Assembly (NCBI RefSeq): GCF_020524485.1 | Contig: NZ_JAIVLF010000003.1 | Span: 248,001-312,000, forward strand | Direction of reading: 5' to 3' | DNA: 64,000 bases | DNA from: Novosphingobium profundi | GTDB lineage: Bacteria; Pseudomonadota; Alphaproteobacteria; Sphingomonadales; Sphingomonadaceae | In this document: one piece after another, positions 43,945 to 53,104 of the stretch | Position numbering within the stretch: the stretch's first letter is position 1 | Layout: each line of letters begins with the position of its first letter | Program-made: the position numbers and the translations under genes | Notes under the pieces: generated by a model | Database searches by the model: none | Told to the model about the DNA's origin: nothing | The model's input: only the letters and a program-made list of their open reading frames with translations

Positions 43945-45669
43945 ATGGCCATCGGCAATGTCAGAGCGGCTCTGAGATCGGCCTTCACGACATCCGTCGT
44001 GGCTTCGATGTTCTTGTCGAACCTCGCCTTTGCGCAAGCCGATGCCGTGTATTGGGGCGGGCCGATCCTGACGATGGAGGGGGACAGGCCCCGATATGTC
44101 GAAGCGGTCGCAGTGGAAGATGGCAAGATCGTATATGCTGGTAAAAAAAGCGGTGTGACGTCCCTGCAGGATGCCGACACTGCGACGTTCGACCTGGCAG
44201 GCAAGACGATGCTGCCGGGCTTCGTGGACCCGCACGGGCATATCTTCCTCGGCGGAATCCAGGCTCTTTCGGCCAATCTTCTACCCCCTCCCGATGGCGA
44301 AGGCAGTGACATCTCCTCGCTGCAGAAGACCCTCAGGGGCTGGATGGCGGCCAACGCCGAGACGGTGGACAAGGTTGGCGTGATCGTGGGCTTTGGCTAC
44401 GACAATTCCCAGCTTGAGGAAGTGCGCCACCCCACGCGCCAGGATCTCGATGCGGTCTCGGCTGACGTGCCCATTCTGCTGGTGCATCAATCGACGCACA
44501 TCGGCGTTCTCAACACCGCAGGCCTCAAGGCGGTGGGTTACACCGCCGAGACCCCGGACCCCGAAGGCGGCGTCATCCAGCGCGAAGCGGATGGCAAGAC
44601 CCCTAACGGTGTCGTCGAAGAGATTGCTTTCTTCACCCTGCTGCCCAAACTGCTTGAGGCCGTTGGCTCCGCTGGTGTCGAAACATTTGCAAGCGCAGGC
44701 GCGCAGTCCTGGGCCGCGTTCGGATACACGACCGTTCAGGAAGGGCGCTCCATACCCGATACAGCGGCCGTGATGCGCAAGGTTGCGGCGGACGGTGGCT
44801 TCAAGGTCGATGTTGTCACCTATGTCGACCTGCTCGTTGGTCAGGACTACCTTGAGAAGAACTACAGCCCCGACTATACCGATCATTTCCGGGTCGCCGG
44901 CGGGAAGATGGTGATCGACGGGTCTCCCCAGGGCTTCACGGCTTGGCGGGACCGGCCCTACTACGATCCTGTCGGCGACTATCCGGAAGGCTACGCCGGT
45001 TATGCCTCGGTCGATCCCGAAACCTTCAAGGACACTATCGCCTGGACCTATGCCAACACCATTCCGGTGATCGCGCATGCCAATGGCGAAAAGGCTGGAG
45101 ACCTCTTGATCGACGCCCTGACCGAAGCGGAAAAGGCCTACGGCAAGAAAGATCGTCGGCCGGTTCTCATCCATGGGCAGTTCGAACGTTTTGACCAGAT
45201 TGCCCGATACAAGGCCCTGGGAGTGATCCCTTCGCTCTTCCCGATGCACACGTTCTATTGGGGCGACTGGCATGCCGAACATACGGTCGGACCCGAGTTG
45301 GCCCAGAACATCTCGCCGACCCAATGGTACCGCAAGGCCGGGATGATCTTCACCACGCATCACGATGCACCGGTCGCCTTGCCCGATTCGATGCGCGTGC
45401 TCTGGGCCACGGTCAATCGCCGCACCCGATCCGGCAAGGTGCTGGGCCCTGAGCAGCGGGTCGATACCTATACCGCCCTGCGCGCCATGACGATCTGGCC
45501 TGCGTTCCAGATTTTCGAGGAAGACCGGAAGGGATCGATCAAGACCGGCAAACTGGCCGACTTCATCATTTTGTCCGCCGATCCCCTGAAAACCGCTCCG
45601 GAAGACCTCGACAAGATTCAGGTCGAAGAAACGATCAAGGAAGGTCGAACGATCTGGAAGCGCGATTGA
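43945..45669 (+). CDS. secreted amidohydrolase, YtcJ-like (Amidohydro_3)
   Basis: The 574-residue protein has a signal peptide (SAFTTSVVASMFLSNLAFAQA) and the metal motif HGH in MLPGFVDPHGHIFLGG. Later blocks VLIHGQFERFDQIARYKALG and TTHHDAPVALPDSMRVLWATVNRRTRSG match its divergent neighbour in order. The C-terminal DFIILSADPLKT strand is typical of the fold. It is followed after 49 bases by an outer-membrane porin gene, suggesting uptake and periplasmic hydrolysis of one substrate class. Confidence 0.9.
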   Translation: MAIGNVRAALRSAFTTSVVASMFLSNLAFAQADAVYWGGPILTMEGDRPRYVEAVAVEDGKIVYAGKKSGVTSLQDADTATFDLAGKTMLPGFVDPHGHIFLGGIQALSANLLPPPDGEGSDISSLQKTLRGWMAANAETVDKVGVIVGFGYDNSQLEEVRHPTRQDLDAVSADVPILLVHQSTHIGVLNTAGLKAVGYTAETPDPEGGVIQREADGKTPNGVVEEIAFFTLLPKLLEAVGSAGVETFASAGAQSWAAFGYTTVQEGRSIPDTAAVMRKVAADGGFKVDVVTYVDLLVGQDYLEKNYSPDYTDHFRVAGGKMVIDGSPQGFTAWRDRPYYDPVGDYPEGYAGYASVDPETFKDTIAWTYANTIPVIAHANGEKAGDLLIDALTEAEKAYGKKDRRPVLIHGQFERFDQIARYKALGVIPSLFPMHTFYWGDWHAEHTVGPELAQNISPTQWYRKAGMIFTTHHDAPVALPDSMRVLWATVNRRTRSGKVLGPEQRVDTYTALRAMTIWPAFQIFEEDRKGSIKTGKLADFIILSADPLKTAPEDLDKIQVEETIKEGRTIWKRD

Positions 45670-45718
45670 CAGGCATGCCGAACGGACCGGCCTTATTCTC
45701 TACGACCCGGGAGGCGGA

Positions 45719-46939
45719 ATGATTGTGGGCGTAACGATACGGCTCTTTGCCACCTTGGCCCTATCATCGCCCCTTCTCGCGCAGCCTGCGCGAAGTCAGG
45801 ACACGGCGGATCCTGCGCCCAGCCTGGCCGCAGCCCTCGATATCGCGGGTGTCAATCCGCGCCTGGACCTGACCGGGTTCGTCGAAGCGCGCGCGGCCGG
45901 AGACGGAGACAGCGATGCGCAGTTCACGATCCGGGGCGATCTCTATACCGACTTTGCGAGCGACGGGCTGGGGCTCTGGCGAGGCACCCTGTTGCGGACA
46001 CATCTGGAATGGCGCGAAGGCGACAGCGCGGGGCTTGGTCGTGGAGGCGCCCTGTTGCCCACGAACACGGGAGCCTTCTTGCCCCTCAGTGGAAAGGGGC
46101 CGGAACTGACCTCGCTCTATGTCCTCCAGAAGATGGGCCCAACTACCAACCTCATCGTCGGCAAGGTCAATGCTGTCGACCTGCTCGACAGTGACCCGTT
46201 CTTTGGTGGGATGGGGAACAGGCGGTTCAAGAGCATTGTCTTTGTCGCACCGCCGTCCGGGGTGGTCCCTCCGGTCCTCATGGGCGGTATACTCACGCAT
46301 CAGGTCGGCGACGTAGGCCTTACGGCCATGGTCTTTGATCCCAATGACAGGAGCGATGATTACTGGATCGATGGTCTCTTTGCGACGGGGGTCAATCTCT
46401 CATTTGGCGGGACATGGAGCGGAGGGATCGACGGCCGCCCCTCCAGCATCGGCGTGACGGGCACAGTTTCCACCAAGCGCGGCAGCGACTTCAAGGACAT
46501 CCTGCTTCCGCCGGGCTTCGAGCGCTCGACCCGGAATGGCAGCTTCAATATCGCCGTTCAGGTCAGCCACCTGCTCGCGCAGAGCCAGGCCGACCCCGCA
46601 AAGGGGCTTGGCCTTTACGCCAAGGCCGCGATTGCCGATGGCAACCCCAACGTCATCCAGTCATCGTTCATCGTGGGCCTGGCCGGTCACGCGATGATCG
46701 CGGGACGCGAAGCGGACAGCTTCGGTATCGGCGCGTTCTATTACAACTTCAGCGACGTGCTGCAGGACACGACGGTATCGCTTATCGATATCGATGACGA
46801 AAAGGGTTTCGAGGCTTGGTACAACTTCGCCCTCAATCGCAATTTCATATTGGGAGCGGACATGCAACTGATCGATCCGGCCAGCGGTGAGCGCGACACC
46901 GCGTTCATCATCGGCATGCGCCTGGGCGCCACATTCTGA
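45719..46939 (+). CDS. outer-membrane porin, OprB-like carbohydrate-porin type
   Basis: The 406-residue protein has a signal peptide ending near ARSQ and a beta-barrel composition. It contains the OprB-like order GDLYTDFASDGLGLWRGTLLRTHLEWREGDS, LYVLQKMGPTTNLIVGKVN and FGGMGNRRFKSIVFVAPPSG, and ends on a terminal phenylalanine strand (IGMRLGATF). It likely allows the amidohydrolase substrates to cross the outer membrane. The substrate is unknown. Confidence 0.8.
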   Translation: MIVGVTIRLFATLALSSPLLAQPARSQDTADPAPSLAAALDIAGVNPRLDLTGFVEARAAGDGDSDAQFTIRGDLYTDFASDGLGLWRGTLLRTHLEWREGDSAGLGRGGALLPTNTGAFLPLSGKGPELTSLYVLQKMGPTTNLIVGKVNAVDLLDSDPFFGGMGNRRFKSIVFVAPPSGVVPPVLMGGILTHQVGDVGLTAMVFDPNDRSDDYWIDGLFATGVNLSFGGTWSGGIDGRPSSIGVTGTVSTKRGSDFKDILLPPGFERSTRNGSFNIAVQVSHLLAQSQADPAKGLGLYAKAAIADGNPNVIQSSFIVGLAGHAMIAGREADSFGIGAFYYNFSDVLQDTTVSLIDIDDEKGFEAWYNFALNRNFILGADMQLIDPASGERDTAFIIGMRLGATF

Positions 46940-47413
46940 AACACGGTCAGCGGCATGCTCGCCCCCCGAGCTGGTAAAGCGAACAGCTACCGAACGACAG
47001 CTATCTCGAGACGAGTGCTGCAAGCTACCGCTCCGCATTTCATGAACGGAAAGCGAGGCCTGAATGGAGACAAAGAGTCGGCAGCCGAGGCCGTTTGAAC
47101 GGCAACTATCCTTGCACTCGCTCTCCAGACCGGACATTCTCCTACCGGCCCGTCCTACGCGTCTGGGATGGGAAAGCTGCCCGTCCGCTCCTGGGAGCGC
47201 GAAATCGGCGCCTGAATGACCAAGAAGGGTCGGGCGCGGAAGGGTGAGCGCGGCGTCAAGGCTCCAGGGAGGTCGTTGGTCCGGCAGGCACGCATTTGCG
47301 ACCGTAAGGCCGTGGGGTGGCGAACCAAGTTCGCCGCCCTTCAGCTCTCCTATGCCAGTGGCTGTTCGTAAGGCAGCATCCCCTATTTTGCCGTGCATCG
47401 CGACAATGCCTGA
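46940..47413. other. non-coding stretch with repeat copy
   Basis: No gene is supported. 47182-47234 is a copy of the island intergenic repeat also found at 39381-39430 and 49254-49298. Confidence 0.5.
47182..47234 (+). repeat. degenerate intergenic repeat (left of acuI)
   Basis: CCTGGGAGCGCGAAAT and following, ending AAGGGTCGGG, aligns gaplessly with 49254-49298 in the same orientation (about 35 of 45 positions). The pair flanks the tetR-acuI operon. Confidence 0.65.
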
Positions 47414-48403
47414 TCACAGTTCGCTATTGACCGGCACCGCCACGCGGCCACGGACCTTTCCGGAAAGCATCTTCGGCGCGACGTCTAGGACGCCCTCGAA
47501 AGGAATTTCCTGTGTGATTGCATCCAAGTGTGTGAGATCGAGATACTCGGTCAGTTGGCGCCATGCCTCTAAGCGATCAGTTTTGGGGCACATGACACTA
47601 TCGATTCCCGCCAATGTCACCCCGCGCAAAATGAAAGGCGCGACGGTTGCGGGGAGATCCATTCCCGCAGCAAGACCGCAGCACGCCACGACGCCGCGAT
47701 AGGACATCACCGAAAGCAGATTGGCAAGCACGCTTCCCCCTGCCACGTCGATAGCCGCTCCCCAGCGTTCCCGCGCGAGCGGCCGGACCTCGCCGGTCAG
47801 TTCGGCACGCTCAACTATCGAGGTTGCTCCAAGGGAACGAAGATAGTCTTCCTCGCTGGTCCGTCCTGTCACAGCGGCCACCCCAAAACCCTTCGCAGCG
47901 AGAAGGCTGGTGGCAACGCTACCGACACCTCCTGCCGCACCGGTCACGGCCACTTCACCAATCGCTGGAGTTACACCTTGCCTCTCAAGCGCCATGACGC
48001 AAAGCATAGCTGTATACCCGGCCGTGCCGATCGCAGCCGCCTGCCGCAGAGAAATGCCTTCGGGCAGAGGGACCAGCCAGTCTCCCGATACGCGTGCCCG
48101 GCCGGCCAGTCCTCCCCAGTGCTTCTCGCCGATACCCCATCCGTTCAGGACGACCCGATCACCGCTACGGTAATCGGGATGCCCGCTCTCGGCGACGACG
48201 CCTGTGAAATCAATGCCCGGAACCATCGGGTACGAGCGGACGACCGGCGAGGTTCCAGTGATCGCCAAGGCATCCTTGTAATTTAAAGTCGTCCAGGCGA
48301 TGTCGACCAGCACGTCGCCCTCAGGCAAGGAGCTCTCATCGACTTGGCAGAGCGCTGCGGTTTGACCGTCATCGTTCTTTTCGATCAGGATTGCGTCGAA
48401 CAT
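47414..48403 (-). CDS. acuI: MDR-family zinc-free oxidoreductase, acrylyl-CoA reductase (AcuI)-like
   Basis: The 329-residue protein is a quinone-oxidoreductase-like MDR enzyme of the YhdH/AcuI type. [31 protein letters not shown] at the N-terminus and the Rossmann motif [21 protein letters not shown] are diagnostic. AcuI reduces acrylyl-CoA to propionyl-CoA with NADPH and also protects from acrylate and other electrophiles. It follows the tetR-family gene with four bases between, so the two form an operon. The ATG at 48403 is chosen by family match. Confidence 0.83.
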   Translation of the reverse strand: MFDAILIEKNDDGQTAALCQVDESSLPEGDVLVDIAWTTLNYKDALAITGTSPVVRSYPMVPGIDFTGVVAESGHPDYRSGDRVVLNGWGIGEKHWGGLAGRARVSGDWLVPLPEGISLRQAAAIGTAGYTAMLCVMALERQGVTPAIGEVAVTGAAGGVGSVATSLLAAKGFGVAAVTGRTSEEDYLRSLGATSIVERAELTGEVRPLARERWGAAIDVAGGSVLANLLSVMSYRGVVACCGLAAGMDLPATVAPFILRGVTLAGIDSVMCPKTDRLEAWRQLTEYLDLTHLDAITQEIPFEGVLDVAPKMLSGKVRGRVAVPVNSEL

Positions 48404-48407
48404 GAGA

Positions 48408-49061
48408 TCATTCCTTCGGTGCTTGTACGAGGTTGAAGAAGGTGTCGGCAAAAAGCCTGAGAGGCTGCCCATGGCGTTCCAATTTTGCGCGTAGAACGGC
48501 GCCCTCCCAGCCAATCCAGAAAAAGGCCGCAAGCGCGTCGGGGGCTTGCCGGGGATCGATCTCTCCGCTGTCACGAGCGCTGCGTAGGCAAGAGGCGGTA
48601 CGTTCCTGCCAGTCCTGGAAAATCTCGACCAAGCGGGCACGGAACACCTCCGGCAAGGCGGCCATTTCCTGGCCCAGATTGCCAATCAGGCACCCGCGGC
48701 GAAACTCGTGACGTGCCATCCCTGCTTCAGCGTTGCGGGTAAATGCCTTCAAGCGCGAGAGAGGGCTCATACTCGTGTCGGCCAGCGCGCTGTCCAACAT
48801 CTCGATGAAGTACGCATGGTAGGCCTCTATCAAGGCGAGACCAAACTGCTCCTTACCGCTGAAGTAGTGGTAGAATCCGCCTTTGGGCACATCGGCATGA
48901 GCAAGAATCTCGTCGATGCCGACCGAACTGTACCCTCGCTCTGTCAGATGGATGAGTCCGCTACGCACCAAGCGCTGGCGCGCTTCGGAGGCATTGGGGT
49001 CGCGCGGTGGACGGCCCCGGCGCCGTTTCGGCGGGACATTGTCGGGAGTTCTAGAAGCCAT
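48408..49061 (-). CDS. TetR/AcrR-family repressor of the acuI operon
   Basis: The 217-residue protein has the TetR helix-turn-helix at about 30-75 ([46 protein letters not shown]), with a basic [11 protein letters not shown] lead-in. The ligand domain carries two cysteines, in [13 protein letters not shown] and [12 protein letters not shown], that could sense electrophiles as in NemR/AcuR regulators. It is the first gene of the operon with acuI and is preceded by a NemR-like palindrome. Confidence 0.88.
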   Translation of the reverse strand: MASRTPDNVPPKRRRGRPPRDPNASEARQRLVRSGLIHLTERGYSSVGIDEILAHADVPKGGFYHYFSGKEQFGLALIEAYHAYFIEMLDSALADTSMSPLSRLKAFTRNAEAGMARHEFRRGCLIGNLGQEMAALPEVFRARLVEIFQDWQERTASCLRSARDSGEIDPRQAPDALAAFFWIGWEGAVLRAKLERHGQPLRLFADTFFNLVQAPKE

Positions 49062-49071
49062 AGATATTTAA

Positions 49072-49087
49072 TAGACCGATTCGTCTA
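49072..49087. promoter_or_regulatory. NemR-like operator upstream of tetR-acuI
   Basis: TAGACCGATTCGTCTA lies 11 bases upstream of the tetR start. It differs from the NemR box TAGACC-N4-GGTCTA at one position and is a plausible autoregulatory site. Confidence 0.7.
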
Positions 49088-49253
49088 AAAAATCAACGGC
49101 ACGCGCTTCTCGGCTTCCTCACGGCCTCTTCGAACGCTCCGAGGCTAGTCTGATGCCACCGGGGTTTGCTTGTCAGGTTTTCCTAATCTGGACGTCCAAC
49201 GCGACAGCCGGCCCCGCCTTGCGCTTCCCAATAAGGTTAGCGGACGGACGGCA

Positions 49254-49298
49254 CCTGGGAACGCGAAATTAGCGGCTGAGCGTCTTGGAAGGGTCGGG
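49254..49298 (+). repeat. degenerate intergenic repeat (right of tetR)
   Basis: This copy of the island repeat begins CCTGGGAACGCGAAAT and ends AAGGGTCGGG. With the copy at 47190-47234 it encloses the acuI operon. Confidence 0.65.
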
Positions 49299-49609
49299 AA
49301 ATACCGAGACGGAACCGTCAGCAGCGCAAAGTAGAATTTTGGCCTGAATGCCACAAAAGTTATAGGCCGCGTCCGCGCAAAAGCACCCCTAACTTGTCAC
49401 AACGTGGGTGACGCAACGGAAGATGCGAGCTCCCATTTCAAATGGGTCGGTAACTGGAACTGGTGATTCGCGAATCACGCCTCCAAGATCGTTCGATTCC
49501 GGCTTTCGGAATAGAACCCGGATAAAAATAAAATTTGATGGTTTGAACGATGGACGACTTCACCCGACTGCCTGTTTTACGCAGTCATGAAAGACACTTA
49601 CGACACCAA

Positions 49610-49631
49610 TTCGATTCCGGCTCGGCCTCCA
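49610..49631 (+). other. attR of the genomic island
   Basis: Twenty-two bases beginning TTCGATTCCGGCTCGG match the tRNA-Cys 3' end (20265-20287) except for one missing G in the acceptor part. No tRNA body precedes it. The region 49062-49733 around it contains no gene, and the bases just before it are AT-rich. Confidence 0.85.
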
Positions 49632-49733
49632 CTACAGTCGTACGAATGTTCGACCGACTTCGGTCCTGTGGCCCCCCTCTAGATCTTCGGCATGATCAGC
49701 GCTGGTGCATTGCCCGATGCTCTCGCCCGCGCG

Positions 49734-50804
49734 TCAGGCGCGCTCCATCGCGTCGCACGCCAGGCGGGCCAGGCGCGGGAAGGCCTCTGCGCGGGAAAGC
49801 GCCTGCGCGTTCGCGGCCGTGCCGCGCAGCACCCGGCCCTTGATGCCGTGGAAGATCGCGGCGAGCCGGAAAAGCTGGAAGGTCATGTAGAAATCCCAGT
49901 CGGGAATCGCCTCGCGCCCCACGCGCGCGCAATAGGCCGCGACGAAGCTCGCCTCGTTAGGAATGCCGAGTGCGGCAAGGTCCGCGCCCTTGAGGCCCGC
50001 CACGATGTCGGGCGGCATGCGGTACATCATCGCGGCATAGGCGAAGTCGGCCAGCGGATGGCCGAGCGTCGAGAGCTCCCAGTCGAGCACCGCGATCACG
50101 CGCGGCTCGGTGGGATGGAAGATCAGGTTGTCGCAGCGGAAATCGCCGTGGACGAGGCGCGTTTCGTCGTCCTCGGGGATGTTCGCAGGCAGCCACTGGG
50201 CCAGCCGGTCCATGTCCGCGTTGCGCCCCGCGGCCGTATCGGCGCGATACTGTTTCGACCAGCGCCCTATCTGGCGTGCGAAGTAATTGCCGGGCTTGCC
50301 GTAGTCGCAGAGCCCCAGCCGCGCGTAATCGAGCTGGTGCAGTCCGGCGAGGACCTGGTTCATCGCATCGAAATAGGCAGCCCGCTCGGCGCGCGGCACA
50401 TCGGGGAACGTCGCGTCCCAGAAGATGCGCCCCTCGACCATGTCCATCACGAAGAACCAGGTGCCGATGACCGCATCGTCGGTGCAGATGGCGTGAACCT
50501 GTGGAACCGGAAAGCCGGTAGACCCGAGCGCGGCCATCACGCGCGCCTCGCGCTCGATGGCATGAGCGCCCTTCAGCAGCTGTCCGGGAGGCTTGCGACG
50601 CAGCACATAGCGCGCGCCCGGCGTCGTCAGCAGGTAGGTCGGATTGGACTGTCCGCCGCGAAACTGCACGGCCGACAGAGGTCCGGCATAGCCCGCGACA
50701 TGCCCGCGCATCCAGGCATCGAGCCGGTCGAGGTCGATCTCGTAGCCCTCGCGCACCGGGGTGGTCCCGCTGTTGGCCGCGGCGATCGTCTCGCTCCCGC
50801 TCAT
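49734..50804 (-). CDS. APH-fold phosphotransferase (ACAD10/11- or LvaA-like kinase domain)
   Basis: The 356-residue protein has the aminoglycoside-phosphotransferase fold: FRGGQSNPTYLL, YVLRRKPPGQLLKGAHAIEREARVM, catalytic VHGDFRCDNLIFHP and metal-binding VLDWELSTLGHPLADFAY. Paired with an acyl-CoA dehydrogenase, such kinases phosphorylate hydroxyacyl-CoA so that it can be dehydrated. The ATG (50802-50804) overlaps the stop of the acyl-CoA dehydrogenase as ATGA. The open frame extends upstream antisense to nothing useful and is ignored. Confidence 0.88.
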   Translation of the reverse strand: MSGSETIAAANSGTTPVREGYEIDLDRLDAWMRGHVAGYAGPLSAVQFRGGQSNPTYLLTTPGARYVLRRKPPGQLLKGAHAIEREARVMAALGSTGFPVPQVHAICTDDAVIGTWFFVMDMVEGRIFWDATFPDVPRAERAAYFDAMNQVLAGLHQLDYARLGLCDYGKPGNYFARQIGRWSKQYRADTAAGRNADMDRLAQWLPANIPEDDETRLVHGDFRCDNLIFHPTEPRVIAVLDWELSTLGHPLADFAYAAMMYRMPPDIVAGLKGADLAALGIPNEASFVAAYCARVGREAIPDWDFYMTFQLFRLAAIFHGIKGRVLRGTAANAQALSRAEAFPRLARLACDAMERA

Positions 50805-52006
50805 GCCTGCGCCTCGTGCCACGCGCGCTTGATCCTTCGGGCAAGCGACCACTTGTGGACCTCGGTCGGGCCATCGTAGATGCGAAAGGCGCGCACCTCG
50901 CGGAAAATCTGTTCCACCACGCTCGTGCCCGCAACGCCGCTCCCGCCCATGACCTGGACGCAATTGTCGGCAATGCGCATGAGCGCCTCGGACACCGCGA
51001 CCTTGGTCATCGAGCTTTCCTCGGTGCCCTGCCCGCCCTCGTCGAGAACGCGCGCGCACCATTCGATCATCAGCTGCGCCTGTGTAAGCTCGATGCGGTT
51101 CTGCGCGAGGAGGAATCCCACGCCCTCGTGGTCGATCAGGGTCTTGCCGAAGGCCTCGCGGCGGCAGGCGTAATCGGTCGCGATCTCCTGCGCGCGGATG
51201 CAGGCGCCCAGCCAGCGCATGCAGTGCGAGAGACGCGCAGGCGCGAGGCGCACCTGTGCGTAGCGAAAGCCCTCCCCCGCCTCGCCCAGCATCTGGTCGG
51301 CGGGCACGCGCAGGTTCGTGATTTCGACCGTGGCGTGCCCGCCGGGCATCGAGGTGTCGAGGGTGTTGGGGACATCGAGAATGCGGATCGCCGGATCGGG
51401 CAGGTCGACAAGGAACATGCAAGCCCCGCCCGCGCTCTGCGGATCCTGCGAGCGGGCCATAACGATGCCCACGCGCGCGCCCACGGCGCCCGTGATGAAG
51501 GCCTTGCGCCCCTCGATGATCCAGTCTTCGCCCTCCTTGCGGCAGGTCGTCTTCATCATCATCGGGTCCGAGCCCGCGCCGCCCCAGTCGGCCGGCTCGG
51601 TCATGAAGAAGGCGCTGCGCACCGCGCCGGTCAGGAGGGGAGCAAGGAAGCGTTCCTTGAGATGCGGCGCGGCGACATGGCCAAGGAGGTACATGTTGCC
51701 CTCGTCCGGGGCCATCGTGTTGAGCGCAATGGGTCCGAGCGGCGAAAGCCCGGAGCGGATCAGGACGTGCGCGGTATCCACCTGCGAGAGGTGGCGGCCA
51801 TCGGGAAGGATGTGCGGGGTCATCAGCCCCTGCGCGCGGGCAAGATCGCGCAGCTCGGCGACCAGTTCCTCGCTCGGCGCGCCATGGTGGTCGCGGCGCG
51901 GGTCGCGCTCGTAGGGGATCACCTCTTCGCGCACGAAGGCCTCCACCCTCGCGCCGATGTCCAGGGCCCTATCGCCCACCGTGCTTGCCATCATCCGCAT
52001 CCCCAT
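50801..52006 (-). CDS. acyl-CoA dehydrogenase
   Basis: The 401-residue flavoprotein shows the ACAD blocks AFFMTEPADWGGAGSD (FAD/substrate loop), IIEGRKAFITGA, FRYAQVRLAPARLSHCMRWLGA and the C-terminal QVMGGSGVAGTSVVEQIFREVRAFRIYDGPTEVHKWSLAR. The catalytic base is probably the glutamate in YDGPTE, though some family members use another position. It is translationally coupled to the APH-fold kinase downstream and probably belongs to side-chain or hydroxy-acid degradation. Confidence 0.92.
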   Translation of the reverse strand: MGMRMMASTVGDRALDIGARVEAFVREEVIPYERDPRRDHHGAPSEELVAELRDLARAQGLMTPHILPDGRHLSQVDTAHVLIRSGLSPLGPIALNTMAPDEGNMYLLGHVAAPHLKERFLAPLLTGAVRSAFFMTEPADWGGAGSDPMMMKTTCRKEGEDWIIEGRKAFITGAVGARVGIVMARSQDPQSAGGACMFLVDLPDPAIRILDVPNTLDTSMPGGHATVEITNLRVPADQMLGEAGEGFRYAQVRLAPARLSHCMRWLGACIRAQEIATDYACRREAFGKTLIDHEGVGFLLAQNRIELTQAQLMIEWCARVLDEGGQGTEESSMTKVAVSEALMRIADNCVQVMGGSGVAGTSVVEQIFREVRAFRIYDGPTEVHKWSLARRIKRAWHEAQA

Positions 52007-52134
52007 CCGCCTGGCCTTTACGCCCGGTTGCTCCTGTGAGCTGTACCGTCAGGGCCGGACAGGGTTCCACTGTCAGATCGGATAGGGTCTGGCCGTGTCG
52101 TCGCCGTCGCCGTCGCCGTCGCCCCATACGCAAA

Positions 52135-52164
52135 CGGGCCGCGCAGATTGCCCTGCGCGGCCCG
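52135..52164 (-). terminator. hairpin terminator after the SDR gene
   Basis: CGGGCCGCGCAG (52135-52146) pairs perfectly with CTGCGCGGCCCG (52153-52164) over six bases, 31 bases past the SDR stop. On the minus strand it is followed by a short TTTG, so termination is likely. A short GTCGCC hexamer run lies just before it at 52096-52125. Confidence 0.7.
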
Positions 52165-52194
52165 CGTTTCGTTTCTCGCAAGGGTGCCGAAGGC

Positions 52195-53094
52195 TCAGAG
52201 CGCGTTGGCGGCCTCGCGCGCCTTCTTGTAGCTGGCGCGCCGGCCCGCCTCGATCTGGAGACGGTCGGCGAGGCCCGGGTCTTCGGGGTACTCGCGGAAA
52301 TCGGCGAGGACTTCGTCGAAGACTTCGGCCAGCTCGTCTTTGAACTCGGGGTGGGAGAAGATGTAGAACCGGTTCTCCTGGATCGCTTCCAGCGTGCGCG
52401 CGGCGATCACCTCGGGTTCCATCCCCGCCTCGTGCAGCTTTTCCAGGTTGCTCACGAATTCGGTGTTCACCTCTTTCGCGCCCGCCTTGAGCGCTTCGGG
52501 CCGGATCGCGTCACTGGCGTAGATCTGGCTCTTCACCAGTCCCGGGCAGAGCATCGAGACACCGATCCCATGCGCGGCAAGGCTGTAGCGCAGGGATTCG
52601 CTAAGGCCCCGGACCGCGAACTTGGTCGTGTTGTAGATGCCCGGCGCGCCGTTGCACAGGAACGCGGCCATCGAGGCGGTGTTGCACACGTGTCCGCCCA
52701 GGCCCCGCTCCTTCATGCGCGGAACGAAGGTCGTCACCCCGTTGATGACGCCGTGCAGGTTGACGCCCAGGAGCCAGTCCCAGTCATCGTACGAACTGTC
52801 GTCGATGGTCTGAAAAAGGTTCACGCCGGCGTTGTTGAAGAGGAGGCTGACCGGGCCAAGTTCGGCCTCTACCCGGTCGGCCGCCTGCGCAAAACTTTCG
52901 CGCGAGGCGACATCGAGCGGCACGCCTATCACGTGCTGGTTCTCCAGCAGCTTGAGCGCAGCCTCGATCGAGTCCTCGCGCACGTCGGCGATGGCCACCT
53001 TGCACCCTTCGGCGAGGAGGGCGCGGGCAAGGCCCAGGCCCACCCCGTTCGCCCCGCCCGTCACGAAGGCCGTGCGGCCCGCAAGCTGTGTCAT
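52195..53094 (-). CDS. short-chain dehydrogenase/reductase (SDR)
   Basis: The 299-residue product is a classical SDR with TGGANGVGLGLARAL (cofactor glycine motif), NNAGVN, the catalytic serine in CNTASM, and the catalytic YxxxK in YNTTKFA. The C-terminal extension after residue 230 is longer than usual. The acidic residue after the second strand (IADVRED) suggests NAD(H) preference. It follows a second SDR gene on the same strand with ten bases between, so the two are co-transcribed. Confidence 0.88.
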   Translation of the reverse strand: MTQLAGRTAFVTGGANGVGLGLARALLAEGCKVAIADVREDSIEAALKLLENQHVIGVPLDVASRESFAQAADRVEAELGPVSLLFNNAGVNLFQTIDDSSYDDWDWLLGVNLHGVINGVTTFVPRMKERGLGGHVCNTASMAAFLCNGAPGIYNTTKFAVRGLSESLRYSLAAHGIGVSMLCPGLVKSQIYASDAIRPEALKAGAKEVNTEFVSNLEKLHEAGMEPEVIAARTLEAIQENRFYIFSHPEFKDELAEVFDEVLADFREYPEDPGLADRLQIEAGRRASYKKAREAANAL

Positions 53095-53104
53095 GCCCGC
53101 CCCC

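Larger units (their letters stand above)
20265..49631 (+). mobile_element. integrated mobilisable genomic island at tRNA-Cys (about 29.3 kb)
   Basis: The limits are direct repeats of the tRNA-Cys 3' end. The interior carries a tyrosine integrase at the left end, ardC antirestriction, an AlpA-type regulator, a Ti-type mobilisation block (traD, traC, oriT, traA) and two insertion sequences. Metabolic and putative defence cargo follows. There are no visible VirB/Trb genes, so transfer would need a helper secretion system. The gene style inside (lower GC in places, many short regulators) differs from the flanks. Confidence 0.85.

Noticed and set aside
20265..49631. Self-transmissible ICE
   Set aside because: No VirB/Trb or coupling-protein gene was seen, only relaxase, oriT and accessory genes, so I call it mobilisable.
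52096..52125. Short GTCGCC hexamer run as a CRISPR-like or functional repeat
   Set aside because: It is a simple microsatellite of a few units without spacers; slippage is enough to explain it.
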